From: Chrysemys picta bellii
Taxonomy: Eukaryota; Chordata; Testudines; Emydidae
Direction: 5' to 3'
Length of the DNA stretch: 64,000 bases
Assembly (NCBI RefSeq): GCF_011386835.1
Contig: NC_088810.1
Location: 248,001-312,000 of the forward strand
In this document: one piece after another, positions 48,018 to 57,256 of the stretch
Layout of the letters: each line of letters opens with the position of its first letter
Numbering within the stretch: position 1 is the stretch's first letter
Notes under the pieces: generated by a model
Database searches by the model: none
What the model saw: the letters and a program-made list of their open reading frames with translations, nothing else
Told to the model about the DNA's origin: nothing
Made by a program: the position numbers and the translations under genes

Positions 48018-48199
48018 CCTTGTTCCTCTGCCATAGTCTCCCTTCTACTCTGCTCTGGCTTGGGGGGCGCAGGGGGAGATGGGGGGTGGGATGGAGACTT
48101 AGGGGGCTGCCATTACACAGAGACCCCTCCCTGCCCCCCTGTGCCTGACTCTTTCCCCCCCCCACCCCAGTGCCAGGCTGAGATCAGCTGCCAAAGACT

Positions 48200-48205
48200 T
48201 TTATT
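48200..48205 (-). terminator. Polyadenylation signal of CEACAM-like gene A
   Basis: AATAAA on the minus strand in the context CTTTTATTGAGGTT (plus). The same context occurs at 54380-54385 in gene B. Confidence 0.7.
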
Positions 48206-48317
48206 GAGGTTCAGTGGGGGTGGGGAAGGGGGGGGCTGGGATGGGAGGGGGAGAGACTGGTCACTCTCTCCCCAATTCTTGCTGGCCCAGTTGGGGGTGA
48301 ATCCTGGCTCCATCCGG

Positions 48318-49595
48318 TCAACCTGGAAAAGACGAGACTTCATCAGGGGGAAGGGTCACAACCCCCCCGAATCCCCTACCGAGCCTCCCTGCCCCATGGT
48401 GCCCCCTGCTGAGACCCCTGCCCCGTCCTTGCCTCCATGGCGCCCCCGTTGCTCTTACCAGAGACCTGCAGGCGCCCGAAGGCCTCGGAGTAGCGCCCGC
48501 CGGCCTGGAAGACGAGGGTATAGTCCCCACTGTCCTGGGGGGTCACCCCTGTGATGCGCAGGGAGCAGTCGTTGGCAGGCGTTTCCCGCCCAGTGAAGGC
48601 CGGACCCCGGTGCAGCTCCCACGGGGGCACAAAGATCAGGATCTGCTGGGACTGTGCTGTGGTGAGTCCTCGGTACCAGGCGCAGAGCTGGGCAGGTCCC
48701 TGCATCCCCTGCACGGCCAGGGTCACGGCCTGCCCCACACGGGGCTGGGGGGGCACTGGCATCAGGGTGACACTGGCCCCGGCAGGCAGGAGGCTGGAGA
48801 ACAGGACACAGACTGGGGGCGGGGGGGAGGGTGGAGAGTACATCAGAAGTGGGATGCGCCCAGCTCTGCCGTGCCCCTCAAGCCTGACCCGCAGCCCCCT
48901 GCTAGCCCAGCCCTGCCCCCCCAGCCCTGCCGGTGCCCCTCACTCCCGACCCGCAGCCCCCTGCTAGCCCAGCCCTGCCCCCCCAGCCCTGCCGGTGCCC
49001 CTCACTCCCGACCCGCAGCCCCCTGCTAGCCCAGCCCTGCCCCCCTCCCCCAGCTCTGCTGGTGCCCCTCACTCCTGACTCGCAGCCCCTGCCAGCCCAG
49101 CCCTGGCTCCCCCCCAGCTCTGCCGGTGCCCCTCACTCTGGACCCGCAGCCCCCTGCCAGCCCAGCCCTGCCCCCCTCCAGCTCTGCCAGTGCCCCTCAC
49201 TCCTGACCCGCAGCCCCCTGCTAGCCCAGCCCAGCCCTGCCCCCCTCCGCCAGCTCTCCTGGTGCCCCTCAACCCTGACCCACAGCCCCTGCCAGCCCAG
49301 CCCTGCCCCCCTCCAGCTCTGCCAGTGCCCCTCACTCCTGACCCGCAGCCCCCTGCTAGCCCAGCCCAGCCCTGCCCCCCTCCGCCAGCTCTCCCGGTGC
49401 CCCTCAACCCTGACCCACAGCCCCTGCCAGCCCAGTCCTGCCCCACCCCCCCAGCTCTGATGGTGCCCCTCACTCCCCACCTGCAGCCCCTGCCAGCCCA
49501 ACCCTGGGCTCCCTCCTGCCCTCACCTGCCAGGATTCGGCCCATCCAGGCGGTGCCCCACGGGGGGCAGGGGTTGGTGCCGGAGAGTCCCCCCAT
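48318..49595 (-). CDS. CEACAM-like gene A, single secreted V domain
   Basis: Three coding exons: 49526-49595 (leader, MGGLSGTNPCPPWG...GRILA), 48459-48812 (leader end and V-type Ig domain) and 48318-48322, where the shared phase-1 codon is followed at once by TGA. Total about 142 residues. The Ig domain has VGQAVTLAV, CAWYRGL, GPAFTGRE and SLRITGVTPQDSGDYTLVF, the CEACAM N-domain pattern, also resembling the N domains of secreted CEACAM16. There is no membrane segment or GPI-type tail, so secretion is inferred. Gene B (54592-55459) has the same exon sizes and stop position. An M1 array fills the first intron. Confidence 0.78.
48850..49500. repeat. M1 minisatellite in intron 1 of CEACAM-like gene A
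   Basis: About ten units of GTGCCCCTCACTCCCGACCC, GCAGCCCCTGCTAGCCCAG. Reverse orientation to the CEACAM19 array, which matches the opposite gene orientation: relative to transcription both have the same sense. Confidence 0.9.
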
Positions 49596-49599
49596 GGTC

Positions 49600-49950
49600 C
49601 TGTGTGTTGTGCGAATGTTGCTGGTGCTGCGTGAGGCAGCCAGGCTGGGTGGGATGGGGTCTGAGGGGAGTGGGGGGGCGGGGCGGTTGCCTAAGAGGCC
49701 TGAACAGGGAGAGGATGTTGGGTAAGAAACCCACAGAGCAACGGAGCCCTGCCCCCTCCCCCTCCCATCCCTGAACTGCCCCGGTGCTCCCCAAGCTCCC
49801 TGGCCTCTCCCCTCAGCACTGGGGGGGCAATATCAGGCATATGAATGCACCCGTCTGGGCCACAGAGGGGCAAGTAGCCAGGCCTCCCCGTGGCTTCCCC
49901 CCCTGAAAAAGTGAGAATTTTCTGTAATAGTTTTATGAATCCTGCCCGTG
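49600..49950. other. Upstream flank of gene A, no gene recognised
   Basis: Probable promoter side of CEACAM-like gene A; no clear core element was identified. Confidence 0.35.
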
Positions 49951-49953
49951 CCC

Positions 49954-50074
49954 AGGGTGACCAGACAGCAAGTGTGAAAAATCGGGACGGGGGTGGGGGG
50001 TAATAGGAGCCTATATAAGAAAAAGACCCAAAAATTGGGACTATCCCTATAAAATCGGGACATCTGGTCACTCT
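49954..50074. mobile_element. MITE with AGGGTGACCAGA inverted ends
   Basis: Begins AGGGTGACCAGACA and ends CATCTGGTCACTCT, 12 of 14 matching as inverted repeat. A/T-rich inside (AAAAATCGGGAC repeated inverted). Related to the copy at 10125-10203. Confidence 0.75.
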
Positions 50075-50687
50075 ACCCGTGCCTCAGTTTCCCTCTGGAC
50101 TGGAAAAAGGGCTCAGTCCCCTGCTAGAGCCGCGCAGGCGGCGGGAGTCTGTGGCGAATGGGCTGGTCCAGGCAGACAAAGTGCCACCCTGAGGATTGAC
50201 CCCCCCCCCCGGCAGCAGGACACCCCCGAGAGAGGGGCCGGGGAGCCAGCCATGGACGTGATCACGGCTGGGCTGGCTCATCACAGCGCCGGCCTGGCTG
50301 GGCCATGGCTAACGGCTGCCTCTCTGGGCCGGCCCCAGGCCCCGGGCCTGCAGCCGGGGGCTGAGTGGGGCCCCAGGCTCTGCACAGGGGCTGGGGTCAC
50401 TGCCACTGCCCCAGGGGCCTTGCGCCTGCAGGGTCTGGCTGGGCCGGACTCCGGCAGGGACCCTCAGGGGAAGGGGGGGGGGCTGTTGCTGGCGGTCCAG
50501 TCCTGGAGCCCACGGCCCTCTGCCCAGCCCTGGGGGTCCCTGGGGCCTGGCCCAGTCAGGGGTCGCGCCCAAGAGGCTGGTTGCAAGCTGGGGCATAGGC
50601 CAGACCCTGTGACTCCCCCCCCCCGGCCCTTCCCCCTCTGCCCCCCTTCTCCCCCTCCACCCCCTGCCCACTCTTCTCTCCCCCACT

Positions 50688-50902
50688 CAGGGCCGGCTCC
50701 AGGGTTTTGGCCGCCCCAAGCAGCCAAAAAAATAAAGCCGCGAGCGCGATCTGCGGCGGCAATTCGACGGGAGGTCCTCCGCGCCGAGCGGGAGTGAGGG
50801 ACCGTCCGCCGAATTGCCGCCGAATAGCTGGACGTGCCGCCCCTCTCCGGAGGGGCCGCCCCAAGCACCTGCTTGCCCGGCTGGTGCCTGGAGCCGGCCC
50901 TG
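50688..50902. mobile_element. hAT-type MITE with target-site duplication
   Basis: Ends CAGGGCCGGCTCCAGG and CCTGGAGCCGGCCCTG are near-perfect inverted repeats. Flanks CCCCCACT (50680-50687) and CCCCCACC (50903-50910) match 7 of 8, the hAT duplication length. A related copy is at 63471-63719. Confidence 0.85.
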
Positions 50903-50909
50903 CCCCCAC

Positions 50910-52040
50910 CCCAGAGGTCCTGTGCCCTTCCCCCCTGCTGCCCCCCACCCCGGGCGGCCTGCCCCCCACCCCTGCAGCACTGCCTGCCCCTCCTCCCCCA
51001 TGCCCCCCCCCGGGAATCCCTCAATCTGTGGGTTCCTTACTTAACCCTCTCCCCCATATGCTGCCCCCAGGAAATGGGGCAGAACGGGGCAGCTCGAAGA
51101 AGGGGCGGGGACTGGCAGGTGAGCTGGGGGGGGCAATGGGTTCAGCTCTCGCTCCCAATTCCCTACTTTGGGTGAACTGAGCATGCCCAGTAACCTTCGC
51201 TGTCGCCACTGCCCTCTCTCTGCCCTCACTTCTGCTGACGATTTGCTGCCTCCTCTTTGGGGGGGTTAAAGGGATTCAGGGGGCAAATCGCCGCGGGGGC
51301 TGTCCGGGTCTGAGCAGGGGGCAGAAATTTACTGGCCAGGGGGGCTCAAGCTACTGTAGCTAGCGGCAGAAGAGGGGCCGAAGGGGAAAACTCGGGGGTG
51401 GGGGGTGGGGTTAAGCCGTGGGGGGGGAGGAGACACTGCCAGACCCCGTGCGGGTACAAAACCCCCGTTTAGGGAGGGGGGAACAGTGACCCCGTGGGAT
51501 GGGGCACCCGCTGTGCTCGCTAATCTGGGGGGGGGGGCAGAGGCGGTTTTCGCTGCAGGTCAGCCCCCCCCCCCCAGCAGGGGGCGGGTCCCTGGGACTG
51601 GGGTCTTAAAGGCACAGGCCAATTCCTAGCCTGTCAAAGCTTAATCCCCGCAGCTCCTCTCTATCCTATACAAGTGTTGCAGGGCTGCCCGGGGGGGCAA
51701 GTGGGGCAATTTTCCACAGGGGCCCCCACGAGTATGTCGGAGGCTGCCCCCACCCCCGTCTTCCCCCAAGCCCCTGTGTCTCAGCGTGCCGCGTCCGGGA
51801 GCGGCCCTGGCGCGCTGCAGCGCCATGGCTCCAACGCTGTCCGAGGCTGCTCCTGGACGCTGAATCCTCTGGGCAGCCCTGTGTAGGGCTATGTTACTGC
51901 TCCAGCCAGGAGACTGAATGCGGTGAAATATTGTACAGACCCTCCCTCCCTCCAACTCTGCCTCTCACATTTTGAATATGTAAAAGTGTCTTCTATCAGT
52001 TTCTATGTCTATATGAAATCGCTGCAGCTCCTTTCTCTTA
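50910..52040. other. Intergenic, no gene recognised
   Basis: GC-rich sequence with G runs (51390-51430, 51530) and a short palindromic-looking stretch near 51780-51860. No coding exon supported. Confidence 0.4.
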
Positions 52041-52049
52041 TATAACGTG

Positions 52050-52935
52050 CTGAGTTGCTAACTCCCTCCCAGAGCCCACATATCCGCACCCCCTCCTGTA
52101 CCCCAATCCCATGCCCCAGGTCAGAGCCTGCACCCCTCACTCAAACTCCCCATAGCCTGCAACCCTCCTGCACCCCAACTCCATCCCAGAGCCTGCACCC
52201 CAAAAAGGGCTGGATTAACCTTTTGTGGGCCTGGAGCTAAACATATTTGTGAGCCCCCATGGGGGAAATGGGGACATGGGGCAGGGGGGCAGAGTCCTCA
52301 GAGCGACGGGCTGGCCGGGGGCAATGGGAGATGAGATGGGTCATGGCACGGCAGGGACAGCCCCGTTCCACCCAGCGCAGTACAAGGGCACTGTTTACAA
52401 ACCGGGAGCTGCCAGACGCACACTGGCCAGCCCGACCCTGCGCTCCCATCGTGCTTCTTCCACTTCGGGGCAGTCCCATGCTGCACCATGCTACCCCGTG
52501 CCCAGCACCCCTCTGACTCCCTACGCCCAGTGCCACACCACCCAGAGACCCCCACAAACCTCCATGCCCAGTGCCCTCCCACAGACCACTCCCCCACCCA
52601 CTCAGAACCCCCCCACAGGTCCTCTCACTGCCCAGTGCCCCCTAGCTGGAGACCCCCCACAGCCCTCCCACAACTGCACAGTGCCCTGCACCTCCCCGCT
52701 CAGAGCCCCCCACAGATTCCCTCACTGCCCAGTGCCCCCCACCACCCCACTGCCACAACTGCACAGTGCCCCGCACAGACCCCCCCACACACTTCCCAGC
52801 ACCCCGTCACACACAGATCTCCCCACTGCACAGCGCCCCCAACACACACAGATCTCCCCACCCCCCACTGCACAGCACCCCCCCAGACCCACTAGAGACC
52901 TACTCTCCCACACCCTAACCCCCAGCCACAATACC
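52050..52935. repeat. Degenerate C-rich tandem repeats with transposon-like start
   Basis: CAGAGCCTGCACCCC-type units at 52070-52205, then AGGGCTGGATTAACCTTTTG at 52207, which resembles a hAT end, and CCACAACTGCACAGTGCCC-type units at 52560-52890. Element boundaries not resolved. Confidence 0.4.
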
Positions 52936-53369
52936 CGGCCCTGATGGGAGGTGACTGTGTCTGCCAGGCTGAGCCGGCAGCGCAGCCAGAGCTGGTCCTG
53001 GGGCAGGATAACTCCGGCCCTTGGGGGTGCAATCAGCCAGGCTGGAGCAGGAGCAGGGCCTACCCGGGCCAGGCTCCCTCAGGACCCACATGCCTGGCAG
53101 GACCCAGCTGAGCCGCCGTCCCCTGTGACTGGCTGAGACTGGCCCAGCCTCTGCACCAGTCCCGGGTGGCTCTTTCCCTGGGGGGGCAGGTGGGGCCCCA
53201 CAGGTCCCAGGCAGTGGAGACAGCTCAGAGCTGGAGCAGTGCTGGGGAGTGGGGCAGATCCCTGGGACGTGACTCCCGAGATCCCCCCCACACCCGTTGG
53301 CCCCGTGGCCAGCAGCCCTGCCGAGCCCACATGGTGGCCCCCAGCTGCTGGGTGATGAGCCCCCTACAG

Positions 53370-53800
53370 CAGCGGCATAGCCAGGTTCTCACATCAGGGA
53401 TTTCGTGTATAGTGAGTGTATTATATACAAAACAGGTAGTAGGGTTTACAATGTTATAACAAGAGGTTATGCTATTACCATTCTCCAGTCAACTTGCACA
53501 CCACTCTTTTGAATTAGTGATAACTGAGAGAGAGAGAAAGAAAAAAGCTGAATTTAGAGAATAATTATTAACCAGATTCTTGGTTATTCACTAGCCACTT
53601 TGCTCCAGTCCACAGCACACAGCACCATAAACCCAGTAGAATCTGGCCAAGAGAATATTCACCTCCAATTGGCATCTGCTACACCCCCCCCCATATCCCA
53701 GTCCCCACTATTCAGGAGATAGCAATCGCCAATAGATCAGTTTGGCACATTAGCCAGGAGGAAGCAGATCGTGAGTGTTTTTGATCACAAACCCCATCCC
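53370..53800. other. A/T-rich island, no gene recognised
   Basis: Sharp drop in GC with GTATTATATACAAAAC, a GAGAGAGAGAAAG tract and AATTATTAACC. Looks like an inserted element, family not identified. Confidence 0.35.
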
Positions 53801-54379
53801 TCCTGATTCGCAGCCCCATGGACCAGGCGGTAGCAAGTAGCCCAGATGGGCACGTTGCTGGCGGAAACCGCACCCAGTTGCAAAACGGGAAGGTTTCTAT
53901 ACGTGTCGTCACACCTGGGACGCAGAATGAGCCCCCTCCCCCCGCCCGCCACGGGTCTATGTGTAGCCAGGCGGGTGCCTGCCGGGGGGGGGGGAGAGCG
54001 TGTTCTAGGGGTTAACGCTGCCCCCCCCAGGCTGGAGTTTGTGCAGAGGTGCGAGGCTGGGACCTGGGGCCTCTACGATCTGCTCCCCCCAACCTTGTCT
54101 GCGGGTGGGAGGGGGCGATAGGGGAGGTTCCCCTTTGGGAATCTCCAGCCCCCCTGGTTCCGCGGCGCCCCTGGAGCAGGGGGGGTCACCTGCTCCCTGC
54201 TGGGGGCCAAGAGCAACCTGGCGACGGCGGGGGGGAGAGAGACCCGGGACCGCCCATCACACAGCCCCCCCCCCCGCCTCCCCCATGCACCTGGCCCCTC
54301 TACAGGTGGGGCCTGTCCCCGGCCCCCCATTTACCTGCCCCCCGACACAAACTCCAGGCTGCGGCTCAGTTCCGAGGCT

Positions 54380-54385
54380 TTTATT
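54380..54385 (-). terminator. Polyadenylation signal of CEACAM-like gene B
   Basis: AATAAA on the minus strand in the same CTTTTATTGAGGTT context as gene A. Confidence 0.7.
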
Positions 54386-54591
54386 GAGGTTATTGGGGGG
54401 GAGGGAGATTTGGGAGGGGTCTGGGGGAGGGACGTTGGGGGGAGTGGGGGAGGGGCCTGGGGAAGGGGGGAGGGAAGAAAGGGGTTGGGGTGGGGGAAGG
54501 GCGGTGAGGGGGATTTGGAGGGAAGGGGCTGGGATCCGGTAACAGCTCCAGGACCTCCGGGTCGGGGGCAGCAAATCCGGACATCGCCCGG

Positions 54592-55459
54592 TCACCCTGC
54601 GAACAAAGAGAGCATAAGTGGGAGACAGCCCCCCCCCATGGAGCAACTTGCTGCCCAACCCCCTTCCCCCACGGCGCCCCCCTACCAAGCACCCCCACCC
54701 CACTCCCTGCCCCATGGCGCCCCCTGCTGAACCCCCACCCTGACCCACAGTGCTCTCTGCTGAGCCCCCCACCCCGTCCTATGGAGCCCCCTGCTGAAAC
54801 CCCCACCCCACCCCACGGTGCCCTCTGCTGAGCCCCCCGTCCCACAGTGCCCCCTCTGAGTCCCCCGCCCCACAGTGCCCCCTCTGAGCCCCCCACCGTG
54901 CCCCTTCTTGCTCTTACCGGCGAGCTGCAGGCGCACGAAGAGCGCTTGGGACCGACCCCTGGCGCGGATGACGAGGGTGAAGCTCCCGTTGTCCTGGGGG
55001 GTTAACCCCACAATGCGCAGGGAGCAGTCGCCCCCCAGGGTTTCGCGCCCCGTGGACGCCGGCCCCTGGCTCTGCGTGTCCGGGGAGGTGAAGGTCAGGA
55101 TCCGATCGGTCTCGGATGTGGAGCTTCTGCGGTACCAGGTGCAGCTCTGGGCGACTCCCCGGGCCCCCCCCACCAGCAGGGTCACCGTCTGCCCCACAGT
55201 CGGGTGGGGGGGCACCACTGCCACCCCAAAATCAACAGCGCCGGCCAGTGGGAGGCAGGAGAACAGGACACAGACTGCGGGGGGGGAAGGGCGGGAGGAC
55301 GTCAGAAATGGGAACCCCCCAGCTCTGCTGGTGCCCCTCACTCCCGACTCGCAGCTCCTTCCTATCCCAGTCCTGCCCCCCTCACTCACCTGCCAGGATT
55401 GGGCCTGTCCAGGAGCTGGCCCAGGTGTGGGCGTGGGGGGCACCTGGGAGATGCCCCAT
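54592..55459 (-). CDS. CEACAM-like gene B, single secreted V domain
   Basis: Three coding exons: 55390-55459 (leader, MGHLPGAPHAHTWAS...GPILA), 54918-55274 (leader end and V-type Ig domain) and 54592-54596 (codon completion then TGA). About 143 residues. The domain has VGQTVTLLVGG, CTWYRRS, GPASTGRE and SLRIVGLTPQDNGSFTLVI. Exon 1 is 70 nt as in gene A, exon 2 differs by one codon, and both final exons open with G(G/T)TGACCGG, so the genes are tandem duplicates. No membrane anchor is seen. Gene B keeps the disulfide-less C-strand cysteine pattern (CTWY with a later DCSL cysteine) seen in gene A. Confidence 0.78.
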
Positions 55460-55619
55460 GTCCAGTCTGTGCTGGGGTTGAACAGGCTGAGGGGGGAGGG
55501 TGCCCGGCGGGTGAATCCTGGTGCGGCGGAAGGGCAGGGATGGGTGCGGGGGGGGGGAGTTGCCCAACAGGCCCCAGGGGAGGGGATGTTGGGTAAGAAA
55601 GAAACCGACAGAGCAACGG

Positions 55620-56677
55620 AGTCCTGCCCCCCCGTCCTCTCTGCCCCCCCATCCTCTCTGAACCCCGCCCCAGGCCACAGGCCCCACTACAACACACCCG
55701 AGTCCCTGCCCCCCCACACTCTGTACCCCCCCGTCCTCTCTGCCCCCCTGCACTCTGTATCCTGCCCCCGTCCCCACTGCCCCCCCGCACTCTGTACCCC
55801 ACCCCGTCCTCTCTGCCCCCCCGCACTCTGTATCCTGCCCCTGTGCCCACTGCCCCCCTGCACTCTGTACCCCACCCTGTTCTCTCTGCCCCCCTGCACT
55901 CTGTACCCCCCATCCTCTCTGAACCCCGCCCCAGGCCACAGGCCCCACTACAACACACCCGAGTCCCTGCCCCCCCACACTCTGTACCCCCCTCCCCGTC
56001 CTCTCTGCCCCCCTGCACTCTGTATCCTGCCCCCGTCCCCACTGCCCCCCCGCACTCTGTACCCCACCCCGTCCCCACTGCCCCCCTGCACTCTGTACCC
56101 CGCCCCGTCCTCTCTGCCCCCCCGCACTCTTTACCCCCCTCCCCGTCCTCTCTGCCCCCCCGCACTCTGTACCCCCACTCCCCGTCCTCTCTGCCCCCCT
56201 GCACTCTGTACCCCCCGTCCTCTCTGCCCCCCCATCCTCTCTGAACCCCGCCCCCGTTCCCACTGCCCCCACTACAACACGCCCAACTCCTGCCCCTCCC
56301 CCCACACTCTGTACCCCCGTCCTCTCTGTACCCCGCCCCAGGCCACAGCCCCCACTGCAACACACCCGACTCCTGCCCCCCCACACTCTGTACCCCACCC
56401 CGTCCTCTCTGCCCCCCCGCACTCTGTACCCCACCCCGTCCTCTCTGCCCCCCCGCACTCTGTACCCCGCCCCCGTCCCCACTGCCCCCCCGCACTCTGA
56501 ACCCCGCCCCCGTCCCCACTGCCCCCACTGCAACACGCCCAACTCCTGCCCCTCCCCCGCACTCTGTACCCCCCGACCTCTCTGAACCCTGCCCCAGGCC
56601 ACAGCCCCCACTGCAACATGCCCGACTCCTCACTGCCCCCCTGCACTCTGTACCCCCCGTCCTCTCTGCCCCCCCAT
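55620..56677. repeat. Minisatellite of about 35 bp, left part
   Basis: Units CCCCCCGCACTCTGTACCCC and CCCCGTCCTCTCTGC in about 28 copies. The array is split by the LTR element and resumes at 60728-61190. Confidence 0.9.
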
Positions 56678-57138
56678 TGTTGCGGATTGTGGGGGAGTTA
56701 GGGCCCTGCACCCCCGGCTTCCTGCGATTCACCATGACTCTCAGCCAGCCAGTAAAGCAGAAGGTTTATTTGGATGACAGGAATACAGTCCAAGACAGGT
56801 CTTGCAGGCACAGACAACAGGGCCCCCCTCAGTTAGGTCCAGCTTGGGGTCCCAGGGCATGCCGGCCCACCCCCCTTGGGGGGTCAGAGCCATCTCTGCC
56901 TCCCAGCCATCTCTCCAGCCTGCTTCCAGCACTCTGCCCTCAGCGACCCCTCCCACAGCCTTTGTTCAGTTTCCCGGGCCCCGGAGTCATCTGACCTCCA
57001 ACCCCCTCCTGGGTTCTCATGTTACAAGCTCAGGTATGTTCCCTTGGGCCGGCTCCCATCCCCCGATGCAGACCATCCTAGTCACACTCCCCTGTCAGCA
57101 TTCACACACCCCAGCAAGAACAGTCCCAGTTCGTCACA
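56678..57138 (-). repeat. 3' LTR of the element
   Basis: 461 bp, TG...CA ends on the minus strand, AATAAA signal at 56766-56771 (minus). Confidence 0.92.
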
Positions 57139-57152
57139 TCTCTCCCCCCTTC
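57139..57152 (-). other. Polypurine tract of the LTR element
   Basis: On the minus strand AAGGGGGGAGAGA directly abuts the 3' LTR start TGTGACG. Such tracts prime plus-strand DNA synthesis. Confidence 0.7.
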
Positions 57153-57256
57153 GAGACCGAACTGAGCAGGGTCACTTTAGCCAGTGACCCGGGGAAGTTC
57201 GAACCTACCCCCGTTCCCATGGATGCCCCCGCATCCCTCCAGTTCCTTGGTGGGAG

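Noticed and set aside
54875..56735. Long open frames on both strands (541 and 449 codons)
   Set aside because: Translations of the 35-bp minisatellite, partly antisense to CEACAM-like gene B.
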